Part shown: positions 34,650 to 41,893 of the stretch, piece by piece
Position numbering within the stretch: the first letter of the stretch is position 1
How the letters are laid out: each line of letters opens with the position of its first letter
DNA from: Thermoflexales bacterium
GTDB lineage: Bacteria > Chloroflexota > Anaerolineae > Fen-1058
Assembly (NCBI GenBank): GCA_016931085.1
Contig: JAFGFO010000076.1
Span: forward strand, 1 to 45,917
DNA: 45,917 bases
Direction of reading: 5' to 3'
Position numbers and translations under genes: made by a program
The notes under the pieces: model-generated
The model's input: the letters and a program-made list of their open reading frames with translations, nothing else
Database searches by the model: none
Told to the model about the DNA's origin: nothing

Positions 34650-37463
34650 ATGCCAATGCTCAACTCAATTCTTGATCTATCGCTAGACGAATTTATCAAG
34701 TGCCTTACACAGGCCCTCGACAATTTGTACAATCCTGGCCGGTTGGCCGGCAATCTCCTAGAAAGTCTTTTTCTCCAAGATTTTTGCCAACGACACCCTG
34801 AATATTTGGATCCCCAACAGGCTGTTGAGCCAGCTCTTCGCGAGGTTTTGTACAGAGACGTGATGCCACAGACCAAGTATGCCAAATATACTGATGTACG
34901 TGCCGGCGTAGTTGTGGCAGCGACATACTTTCACTTTGACAAATTGCCCCCGCCTCGCCGGTCATACCATAAGGTGGACGACATTCTCTATGACCCCGAA
35001 TTGTTCCAGATAATTGCGCCAATCGCTTATTCCGAAAAAGTGATCGCGAAATTGCTTCCTGAGGGCGGTATTACGGAACCGACATTCCGGAGAGTGTTGA
35101 CGGAGGGACGTAGATGCCTTGCCGAAGCGATCCTCGATCGCGAGAGAGCGCTTTGTCAGTCCAGACCAGCCGTTGGACCGTTGGCAGAGGTCCCATCGCC
35201 CCCCCCTGATTCACCTTTTCCTGTGCCTTCGCTTGCCTGGCTTCCAACTTTTAGGCAACATCAAGTTCACCAGATCGAGCAAATGGTGCGGGCTGACGGA
35301 ACTATCGTGGCGAGGGACGAGCTCTTTCTGCCACGGCAAGTGACGCCTGTGCGAATAGGGGGAATGGCGAGCAGTACCATTTCTCTAGAAAGAGCGTTTC
35401 CACAGTCGCGTAGGTTCGCTTTGCTTGGACCACCAGGCGGTGGTAAAACGACGGCTCTGCGCCGCGCGGCATTGGCAGAGATAGATCAGGATAGGCTTGC
35501 AGCGTGGATATCACTTCCTGAGTATGCTTTTAGGGCTAACGACGTTGGCATCCGCGATTTCTTGTTCGAAGGTGAGATTGAGCCGTTGTGCGAGACTACA
35601 CAGGACGTCATCCGGGCGCGCTCGGAGCAAGCCACACTCGAGCGCAATGGCCAGCTCGTATATTACCTGGATGATTGGGATCGCTTGCCTGATGAAGTCA
35701 AGCCGCTTGTGGCGGAGCGCATTCGGGCATTGCCGTCGTACCGGTTGGCATTGTGGCAGGAAGACACGCGCATTCCGCTCGACGAGGATGGCTTGTGGGA
35801 ACTTACGCCGTTGACCGACGTGGAGCTTTGCCGCTTGGTGGAGCTGCTGTTGGCCACTGTGGATCATCGGGCGGCAGCACTTGAGAAGATGGTACACATG
35901 CTGGATCGAGAAGCCGGCTTCCGGGATGCTGCAAAATCTATGCCCTTGTTGGTTGATATTGGCTGTAGGCAGGTTGAGACTCAAGAAGTAGTGACTGCAT
36001 CCGTGGTCCGGGAAGCTATTATCAATCTGTTTCGACGAGTGTCCCTTCCCCCAGACTTTGCGCCAGAGAGAGCTTGTGAAATGCTCGCTTTTGCGCTCCG
36101 CTGGATTGATGACAAGCGTCTGGACCAGGTTGAGCGCCGCTTCTTTCGCTACCCCGATTTCACCTATGCTTGCCAGGTTCAGTACAATGTTGCGCCTGAG
36201 GCGATTTTGTCCAGTGCTCTCCATGCGGGTTTGTTATTAGCAGACACTCCGGGTGTTTATCGCTTCCCATCTGCAATTTTCCAAGATGTGTTGGTGGGAG
36301 CGGGTTTGAGCCAGGATCAATTGTGGTCTCATATTGCTGGACAGTTGGCTTTTCGGTCTGCGCAAGTCTTGGCTCTCGTGCGCCATATGGCTGCCCTCAA
36401 TGCCAGGTTAACATCCTTTAAAAAGATCATCGATGCTGTCACTAAAGTTCAACCTAAAACGGGATTGGAGTGGGTCTGTGCGGGCGTGGCGCTGTGTGAA
36501 AAGCGCAGGGCCGGCTATCCGGATACAGAAATGGAGCGCACCGTTTTAGCTAAAGTGAGCCTGCTCGCGCAGGAGGACACGGGTATAGCGATGCGTGTCA
36601 GCTGGGCGCGTTTGTTGGGATGTTTTGGCTACTTGGAGTCGGCCAACGAGTTTATGTCGATGGCGGCAGACGCACACTGCGATGCATGTGACCGGGAGGT
36701 CACGGTGAGGTGTTTGAGTAGCTTCCCGACAGAGGGGGTCGTCAACTACCTGGCTAACCTGGTCGCGCAGGGTAGGGGGGATCGCTTGGAACAGGCGGCG
36801 CTTGGCGCTCTGCTGGATATGTCCGGTGAAATGGGACTGGCTGCTGTTGTATCGCTCGTACGGCAGGGATCCAGCGAGGTGCGAGTGGCGGCGATACAGG
36901 CGATGCTCAAATCTGGGCGATGGATGGCCCGACTCAAGTTGGAGGAGCTGGGCACAGAGCCCGAGATTGCAATGCTGATCGAGCAGTCGAGGCAAAGGTT
37001 ACAGATGCCGCTTCCCTCCGGCCAGGATTGGGCGGGGATGACGACCGAGGCGTTTGATCGCTTATCAACTGAGCTCAAAGCTCAAGATCCCAAGGTCCGG
37101 GCCATTGCCGCCCACACATTGGGTCAAATGGCCAAGGTTCCCCCTATGCGGGAATTGTCCCAAGATGAGAGGGAAGTTTTCGCCAGGACCTTCAAGAGGG
37201 AGCGGGACCTCACTCGTCGTGGCGTGCCTGTTGACAGGGCGCGTGGGTTATTAGCGTTCGACTGGCTGGTCCGCGCTGCGCGCTCGGATCGATCGAGGCT
37301 GGTGCAGATTGCGGCGACAGAGGGGCTTGCCAATCCAGAGTGCCGCGAGGCGCTGCTGAGTATGAATCCGCCTTTCCTGCCACCTCTCTGGACGATGGGA
37401 TTGTGCACGAGGCTAGATCCTCTTGAGGAAGATTTGTTCACATCAACCGGCTACTACGAATAG
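34650..37463 (+). CDS. NACHT/STAND-type ATPase with repeat-rich C-terminus
   Basis: A 937-residue NLR-like protein, a probable defence gene. The N-terminal 200 residues are an unassigned effector-type domain (YDPELFQIIAPIAYSEKVIAKLLPEGG). Walker A is LLGPPGGGKTT (about 258-268) and Walker B LVYYLDDWDRL (about 336-346), with a WELTPLTDVELCRLVELLL winged-helix approach typical of NACHT. From about residue 600 the sequence becomes a run of helical HEAT-like repeats (VAAIQAMLKS; VRAIAAHTLGQM), the usual sensor half of STAND proteins. The start is ATG 34650, with TTG 34647 or ATG 34656 also possible; none has a good ribosome-binding site. It sits alone on the plus strand between int2 and attR, so it is island cargo. 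STAND ATPases are known anti-phage sensors; which trigger this one detects is unknown. Confidence 0.82.
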   Translation: MPMLNSILDLSLDEFIKCLTQALDNLYNPGRLAGNLLESLFLQDFCQRHPEYLDPQQAVEPALREVLYRDVMPQTKYAKYTDVRAGVVVAATYFHFDKLPPPRRSYHKVDDILYDPELFQIIAPIAYSEKVIAKLLPEGGITEPTFRRVLTEGRRCLAEAILDRERALCQSRPAVGPLAEVPSPPPDSPFPVPSLAWLPTFRQHQVHQIEQMVRADGTIVARDELFLPRQVTPVRIGGMASSTISLERAFPQSRRFALLGPPGGGKTTALRRAALAEIDQDRLAAWISLPEYAFRANDVGIRDFLFEGEIEPLCETTQDVIRARSEQATLERNGQLVYYLDDWDRLPDEVKPLVAERIRALPSYRLALWQEDTRIPLDEDGLWELTPLTDVELCRLVELLLATVDHRAAALEKMVHMLDREAGFRDAAKSMPLLVDIGCRQVETQEVVTASVVREAIINLFRRVSLPPDFAPERACEMLAFALRWIDDKRLDQVERRFFRYPDFTYACQVQYNVAPEAILSSALHAGLLLADTPGVYRFPSAIFQDVLVGAGLSQDQLWSHIAGQLAFRSAQVLALVRHMAALNARLTSFKKIIDAVTKVQPKTGLEWVCAGVALCEKRRAGYPDTEMERTVLAKVSLLAQEDTGIAMRVSWARLLGCFGYLESANEFMSMAADAHCDACDREVTVRCLSSFPTEGVVNYLANLVAQGRGDRLEQAALGALLDMSGEMGLAAVVSLVRQGSSEVRVAAIQAMLKSGRWMARLKLEELGTEPEIAMLIEQSRQRLQMPLPSGQDWAGMTTEAFDRLSTELKAQDPKVRAIAAHTLGQMAKVPPMRELSQDEREVFARTFKRERDLTRRGVPVDRARGLLAFDWLVRAARSDRSRLVQIAATEGLANPECREALLSMNPPFLPPLWTMGLCTRLDPLEEDLFTSTGYYE

Positions 37464-37477
37464 CCAAAATAACGTGG

Positions 37478-37483
37478 TATAAT
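37478..37483 (+). promoter_or_regulatory. Extended -10 promoter element
   Basis: TGG-TATAAT (37475-37483) forms an extended -10 about 70 nt before the next gene. The -35 region is poor, as is common with extended -10 promoters. Confidence 0.5.
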
Positions 37484-37553
37484 CTAGGTAGTGAGAGCGT
37501 TATGATCTTGGTGTGTCCCGGTCTCTTTATGACCGAGAAATGAGAGGTGAGTA

Positions 37554-37943
37554 ATGTTGCCTGCTTACGAAGGGATCGTGCAAAAAGGTCAGATTCGACT
37601 GCCAACCGGCACGTCGCTGCCTGATGGCGCGCGGGTATACGTGATGGTAGTGCCGGCGCTGGACGAACGCAGTGCACGCCGCCAAGCCAATCGCTGGCTG
37701 GGAGAGAATGTGGGTAACATGGTCCTGGCTGACCAACCTGTCTTGCTCACGCTTCCCTCTAGAAACAAGGTGTGGCGATTTGGCGCGTTTGTCACTTCGC
37801 TCTCGCACGAGCCGTTTGGCCCCATCGGATATGTGGATATTGACGCCGAGACCGGCGATATTCTGGCCAACGCCCAACTGGCCGAGGAGATGGCGCAGCG
37901 TGGTGAAAGACTTGAGCGCGCCCCACTTCCAACAGCAGGCTGA
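37554..37943 (+). CDS. AF2212-antitoxin-like small protein
   Basis: This 129-residue protein begins with a short beta-strand-rich segment, EGIVQKGQIRLPTGTSLPDGARVYV (residues 5-29), typical of DUF104/AF2212-like antitoxins. The remaining 100 residues (LTLPSRNKVWRFGAFVTSLSH, GYVDIDAETGDILANAQLAEEM) are not part of that family and look like a PepSY-like or beta-sheet segment. GAGGTGAG lies 3-5 nt before ATG 37554. The next gene overlaps it by about 40 nt in another frame, so the two are translationally coupled and probably function as a pair. Function is uncertain. Confidence 0.7.
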   Translation: MLPAYEGIVQKGQIRLPTGTSLPDGARVYVMVVPALDERSARRQANRWLGENVGNMVLADQPVLLTLPSRNKVWRFGAFVTSLSHEPFGPIGYVDIDAETGDILANAQLAEEMAQRGERLERAPLPTAG

Positions 37944-38367
37944 TGGGTTCTGCTTGCCCGCGTGCGCCCAAATGGTATTGGCCCACCTGGGTATCGTCGC
38001 TTCTCAGGATGATCTGGCCCGACAGATGGGGCTACGCTCACACATCGGCATCCCGTACTCGCGCATCATGCGTTTGCAATCGCCTCGTCTGCAAGTATAC
38101 TACTCCGTGCGCGGCGAGATGGAAACTTTGCGTAGCGTTCTCGCGCGTGGCCTGCCCGTCATCCTTTTTGTTCAGGCGGGTGAGTTGCCGCATTGGCGTG
38201 GACAACTGTCACAACACGCAATCGTCGTCGTGGGCATGGGCGATCGGGAAGCGCGCGTACTAGACCCTGCTGCGCCCACGTCGCCTGTCTCTGTGCCGTT
38301 GGACGACTTGATGTTGGCATGGGACGAAATGGACAATGCCTACGCCGTGATCAGCTTGCGCGAATAA
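37900..38367 (+). CDS. C39-like cysteine protease domain protein
   Basis: This 155-residue papain-like protein of the C39 type has QQADGFCLPACAQMVL, the oxyanion Gln and catalytic Cys arrangement near the N-terminus. QHAIVVVGMGD carries the catalytic His and VLDPAAP the Asp. Unlike ABC-linked C39 peptidases it is a stand-alone domain without a signal peptide. The likely start is GTG 37900 (or GTG 37903), 10 nt after GAGGAG and inside the preceding gene. The substrate is unknown; the overlapping small protein is the obvious candidate partner. Confidence 0.75.
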   Translation: MVKDLSAPHFQQQADGFCLPACAQMVLAHLGIVASQDDLARQMGLRSHIGIPYSRIMRLQSPRLQVYYSVRGEMETLRSVLARGLPVILFVQAGELPHWRGQLSQHAIVVVGMGDREARVLDPAAPTSPVSVPLDDLMLAWDEMDNAYAVISLRE

Positions 38368-38424
38368 ACTAGCGCCACACCATCCCAAAATGATTCCACT
38401 TGTGGCGTTCCAAGATTGAGTTCA

Positions 38425-38452
38425 TTGACAATTCCATAGGTCCGGGTATAAT
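38425..38452 (+). promoter_or_regulatory. Full-consensus sigma70 promoter pointing into attR
   Basis: TTGACA (38425-38430), a 16-nt spacer and TATAAT (38447-38452) with no mismatch. The near-palindrome around 38453-38469 covers the expected transcription start. No gene follows before the decayed tRNA at 38551-38620. It may be the relic of a tRNA promoter or, in the excised circle, read across attP toward int1. Confidence 0.75.
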
Positions 38453-38550
38453 GATGTCTATAGAACATCGAGGCGTTGACTGGGCCAAAGTCCAAGGGAC
38501 TCGAAGTGGATCTGTCCCAGAGACAACGTCGCCCGGCTAGTCCTTGAGAT

Positions 38551-38620
38551 GGGGGCGCGCGATGGGCAGATAGGGTTCTCATAAGCCCTGTGTCGTTGGT
38601 TCAAGCCCAATCGCCGCCAC
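38551..38620 (+). pseudogene. Decayed tRNA copy carrying attR
   Basis: The 3' half (38578-38620) is the exact 43-bp copy of the tRNA at 45-87. The 5' half is degenerate: it begins GGGGGCG, has ATGGGCAGATAGGG where the intact tRNA has ATGGCAGAGCAGGG, and the D arm is shortened so no cloverleaf forms. This marks the right boundary of the island. The partial 5' match is more than a simple tRNA 3'-end att site needs. Confidence 0.88.
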
Positions 38621-38632
38621 TTTTTGTTTAAC

Positions 38633-38647
38633 AGACCTGACAGGTCT
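38633..38647. repeat. Palindrome AGACCTGACAGGTCT
   Basis: The first of two related palindromes right after attR; the second is at 38716-38734. The core ACCTG-N-CAGGT is shared. They are likely small dispersed palindromic repeats of the chromosome. Confidence 0.7.
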
Positions 38648-38715
38648 TTGCGGAGCACCCCCAAGCGCGCCCAGCAGCCCGCCGGCGTACACCGGACACG
38701 GGCAAGCGCCGGGGG

Positions 38716-38734
38716 CTAGACCTGTCAGGTCTAG
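38716..38734. repeat. Palindrome CTAGACCTG-T-CAGGTCTAG
   Basis: A 19-nt perfect palindrome with a single central base. It shares the ACCTG/CAGGT core with 38633-38647. No gene lies between them. Confidence 0.7.
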
Positions 38735-38765
38735 AATCACGTCAAAACACACCTACTTCCACAGA

Positions 38766-38999
38766 CTCAAAATCCTGGGAAGGAGAAAGGCCCATAGTCG
38801 ATTTGCAGGAGCATATAGTCCGGCAAATTGTATTTCACGACCGTATAGCCCAGCCTCCCGGTTCGCGTGTGCAGCTCTCTATCGGGAAACAGGACACTGA
38901 TCCCATCGTCGATAACCTAGTCCATGGCCCAGAACGCGTAGGGAAACATGGCATTATCGTCTATGTTGTAGACCAGGTCGATGTGCGCGGATCCCCCAG
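38766..38999 (-). pseudogene. 3' remnant of an unidentified gene, with in-frame stop
   Basis: The minus strand reads an intact-looking C-terminal protein segment: SAHIDLVYNIDDNAMFPYAF, WAMD, then a TAG stop, then VIDDGISVLFPDRELHTRTG and LPDYMLLQIDYGPFSFPGF ending in TGA. The segment is coding in style but the stop and the lack of a start show decay. It abuts the pglZ fragment at about 39000, which marks an illegitimate junction. I do not recognise the family. Confidence 0.65.
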
Positions 39000-39006
39000 C
39001 AAATCT

Positions 39007-39236
39007 ACACCATCAGCTCGGCCCACCGGTCGGCAGCTCGTTCTCCAAGCGTTCCAGCAAGCTGGCACAACGTCGCAGATCGGAGGCTGACTCATCCGAC
39101 TTGACGCCGATCTCTGCTCACCCTTCAATACTCCAGCTTTCAGGCAGAGGGACCTGCTCGAGCTTGCCTTCCAGGAAAAGGGTGTCGACGTAGGCGCGCA
39201 CGTCTGGTTCATCAAAAGGAAGAGGAGTTGCGAGCC
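39007..39236 (-). pseudogene. Decayed pglZ fragment outside the island
   Basis: It matches the middle of the island pglZ (residues about 268-350): LPFDEPDVRAYVDTLFLEGK, PLPESWSIEG, then a TGA, then AEIGVKSDESASDLRRCASL and LLERLENELP. A gap of about 45 bp follows before a frame-shifted RWAEL. The fragment lies 390 bp beyond attR. Its first part forms the C-terminus of the gene 39118-40038. Confidence 0.85.
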
Positions 39237-40038
39237 TGCCCTCGCGGCGAAGCAAAGAGGGTTCCGAGTTGTGAGTTGCGAGCCGTGGACTGCCAGTTTC
39301 AGGTGAGACGTCCGCTTCATATGCCCCATCTGCCCGGCCGTACAAAACCGCCCGCCCACGCTTGCCACGTCGCTCCAGCACGCCCATCTCGCGCAGGCAG
39401 TAGGCCATCTTGCCCGCCAGGCGGCGTGACAGTCCCAGCGCACGACCCAGATCGGTTACCGTGAAGGGCTCGAGCAGCCCGGCCGGGAGCAAGGCTGCCA
39501 TATCGGCCACTGTCTCAAAGCGCTGCTGCCCCACCACTTCCAACAGCCGGCGCTCGCGCGTAACCCAGCCCCGGCGGCGCCAACTCCGTCCGCCACGACA
39601 GCGTACCTCCTCCTCTCGAATGAACAACACGTCCAGCGAAAAACCGGCTTGCCCCACCAGCCTCGGGAAACTCACCAACTCGTCAAAGACTTGCTCCACC
39701 CGGCCTCGCTTGGGCGACTTGCGCCTAAGCACGTCTTCGGCTGTCCTTTGGCTCTGCCCTTCCTTCACGATCCACTTTTCCCACGCGACGGGGTAGACCA
39801 GGCGCAGGGGATGGTGAGCGACCAGGGCGGCCAGCTTGGCCTTGATGGCCCTAAAGCTGCCTGTCTGGATCTCGATCAGGACGCCATTGGGAAATGGCGC
39901 TTCACACCGCACGATGTCGACGATGTAACCGTCAACGTTGGCCTCCACTTGATCACCCGGCTGGGCATACCATGCCTTCAGCCCGGCGTGAAGCGGGCCT
40001 TCGTGCAACGTGCCGATGGAGCGAGTCGTGTTTTGCAT
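39118..40038 (-). CDS. Unrecognised protein, C-terminus replaced by pglZ fragment
   Basis: This 306-residue protein, ATG 40038 (MQNTTRSIGTLHEG), has an N-terminal domain of about 100 residues that looks like a PD-(D/E)XK-type fold: VDGYIVDIVR, then LIEIQTGSFRAIKAKL (E-x-Q in place of E-x-K). It is followed by a winged-helix-like part (PFTVTDLGRALGLSRRLAGKMAYCLREMGVLERRGKRGRAVLY). From about residue 235 the sequence is foreign: an interspersed repeat peptide (SPETGSPRLATHNS) and then about 35 residues of pglZ that end in its mutated TGA. The intact body suggests the gene is still expressed, but its natural end is probably lost. It is divergent from the ABC genes. The nuclease-like reading is a guess. 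Confidence 0.7.
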   Translation of the reverse strand: MQNTTRSIGTLHEGPLHAGLKAWYAQPGDQVEANVDGYIVDIVRCEAPFPNGVLIEIQTGSFRAIKAKLAALVAHHPLRLVYPVAWEKWIVKEGQSQRTAEDVLRRKSPKRGRVEQVFDELVSFPRLVGQAGFSLDVLFIREEEVRCRGGRSWRRRGWVTRERRLLEVVGQQRFETVADMAALLPAGLLEPFTVTDLGRALGLSRRLAGKMAYCLREMGVLERRGKRGRAVLYGRADGAYEADVSPETGSPRLATHNSEPSLLRREGRLATPLPFDEPDVRAYVDTLFLEGKLEQVPLPESWSIEG

Positions 40039-40073
40039 CCTGGCATTGTATACCCGAACAAGGCAAAGGTCAA

Positions 40074-40102
40074 TTGAAGTCTCACATCGAATGTGGTACA
40101 AT
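40074..40102 (+). promoter_or_regulatory. Promoter of the ABC transporter operon
   Basis: TTGAAG (40074-40079), 17-nt spacer, TACAAT (40097-40102) with an extended TGG. The expected transcription start is about 13 nt before the ATG at 40122. Confidence 0.65.
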
Positions 40103-40121
40103 ACGGCAATTCAGTTCAACT

Positions 40122-41879
40122 ATGAATTCTATCATCAAGCTCTTGCCCTTTGTCAAACCCTACTGGCGGCGCGCTATTGTCTCCTTGACTCTGTTGGTCG
40201 CACTCGTCTTTTTGGATTTGGCCATTCCCCGCCTGGTCCAAAGGATCATCGACCAGGGCATCGCCCACCAGGATCGCGCCGCCGTCGTTCAAACTTCGCT
40301 CGTGATGCTCGGCATTTCGGTCTTGAGCATGCTGTTCGCCATTGGCAACAACATCCTGTCGATCCAGGTCGGCGAAAGCGTGGCGCGCGACTTGCGCGAC
40401 GCGCTGTTCGTCAAGATCCAGGCCTTTTCGTTCGGCAACATGGACCAGCACCAGACCGGCCAGTTGATCGTGCGCCTCACCAGCGACACGAGCGCCGTCC
40501 AACGCCTGACCCAGGTTTCGCTGCGCATTGGCACCCGCGCTCCACTCCTGATGACCGGCAGCCTGCTCCTGATGATCAACACCAGCCCTGAGCTGGCGTT
40601 GACCTTGCTGCCATTGCTGGCGGTGACCTCGGCGGTGGTCGTCTTCTTTGTCGTCAAAATGGAGCCGCTCTTTCAATCCGTCCAGCAAAAACTGGACCGG
40701 CTCAACACGGTGTTGCAGGAGAATATTGCCGGGGCGAGCGTGGTCAAAGCCTTTGTGCGCGCCGCTTTTGAGGGCACGCGCTTCAAAACCGCCAACGACC
40801 AGTTGGCGGATCACTCGGTCACGGTGATGCGCGTCATGTCCACCATGTCGCCGGCGCTGACGATCCTGGTCAATCTTGGCATGGTCATTGTCATCTGGGC
40901 GGGTGGGGCGCAGGCCATCCGAGGGAATCTGTCCTTGGGGCAAATCGTGGCCTTTACCAACTATTTGCTCACGACCATGGGGCCCCTGACGATGATGACG
41001 ATGCTGTCTCAAGTGTGGGCTGGGGGCATCGTTTCGGCCGAGCGCGTCAACCAGGTGCTGGACACTGCTTTGCAAGTCCAGGATGCGCCCGGCGCGCTGG
41101 ATCTGCCCAAAAATACTCCGGCGCGGATTGTCTTTGAAGACGTGGACTTTCGTTACAACGACAGCCCTGAAGCCGTGTTGGAAGACATCAACCTGACCGC
41201 CGAGCCGGGCGAGACGGTCGCCTTTTTGGGGGCGACCGGCGCCGGCAAGTCCACGCTGGTCAACCTGGTGCCGAGGTTTTACGATGCTTCTGCGGGGCGA
41301 GTGTCGATTGACGGGATAGACGTTCGGCAAATCACACAAGACTCGCTCTTGGCCCAGGTCGGAATCGTGCCGCAGGAAACGACCTTGTTTTCGGGCACGG
41401 TGCGCGACAATATCCGTTACGGCTGCCCGGAGGCTACCGACGATCAAGTCGTCGCGGCGGCCCAAGCGGCCCAGGCGCACGATTTTATCGTGCAGATGCC
41501 GCAGGGCTACGAGGCTCGCGTCGAGCAGCGCGGCGCGAACCTGTCTGGCGGGCAGAAGCAGCGGCTGGCTATCGCCCGCGCGCTGCTCACCAATCCCAGG
41601 ATATTGATTCTCGACGACAGCACCAGCTCGGTGGACGTGGAGACGGAGACCAGGATTCAAGACGCCCTGGAAAAAGCGACCCATCAGCGTACTTGTTTCC
41701 TGGTCGCCCAACGCATCAGTACTGTGCTGAAAGCCGACAAGATCGTCCTCATCGACCAGGGCCGCGTCGTGGCGCAGGGGAGCCACCAAGAGTTGCTGCA
41801 ATCCAGTCCCATCTACCAAGAGATTTACGAGTCGCAATTGGGCAACGGCTTGCAAGAGGGTTTGCGGTTTCAGGTTTAA
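40122..41879 (+). CDS. ABC exporter half-transporter, degenerate-NBD subunit
   Basis: This 585-residue protein has a six-helix exporter membrane domain (residues 1-320) and a nucleotide-binding domain with Walker A GATGAGKST, a canonical LSGGQ signature (ANLSGGQKQRL) and Walker B ILILDDSTSSVD. In the Walker B, Asp replaces the catalytic Glu, the hallmark of the degenerate-site subunit of heterodimeric exporters such as TM287/288 or BmrCD. I chose ATG 40122 (MNSIIKLLPF); a longer frame upstream overlaps the divergent gene. It is followed 12 bp later by its partner. Such pairs export drugs or lipids; the substrate is unknown. Confidence 0.93.
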   Translation: MNSIIKLLPFVKPYWRRAIVSLTLLVALVFLDLAIPRLVQRIIDQGIAHQDRAAVVQTSLVMLGISVLSMLFAIGNNILSIQVGESVARDLRDALFVKIQAFSFGNMDQHQTGQLIVRLTSDTSAVQRLTQVSLRIGTRAPLLMTGSLLLMINTSPELALTLLPLLAVTSAVVVFFVVKMEPLFQSVQQKLDRLNTVLQENIAGASVVKAFVRAAFEGTRFKTANDQLADHSVTVMRVMSTMSPALTILVNLGMVIVIWAGGAQAIRGNLSLGQIVAFTNYLLTTMGPLTMMTMLSQVWAGGIVSAERVNQVLDTALQVQDAPGALDLPKNTPARIVFEDVDFRYNDSPEAVLEDINLTAEPGETVAFLGATGAGKSTLVNLVPRFYDASAGRVSIDGIDVRQITQDSLLAQVGIVPQETTLFSGTVRDNIRYGCPEATDDQVVAAAQAAQAHDFIVQMPQGYEARVEQRGANLSGGQKQRLAIARALLTNPRILILDDSTSSVDVETETRIQDALEKATHQRTCFLVAQRISTVLKADKIVLIDQGRVVAQGSHQELLQSSPIYQEIYESQLGNGLQEGLRFQV

Positions 41880-41893
41880 GGTTTCAGGTTTAT
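41866..41893. repeat. 14-bp tandem repeat across the ABC gene junction
   Basis: GGTTTCAGGTTTAA (41866-41879) is followed directly by GGTTTCAGGTTTAT (41880-41893). The first copy supplies the stop of the first gene, the second contains the ATG of the next. Confidence 0.8.

Noticed and set aside
38551..38620. A second functional tRNA at attR
   Set aside because: The D arm is too short and the anticodon stem has mismatches, so no cloverleaf forms.
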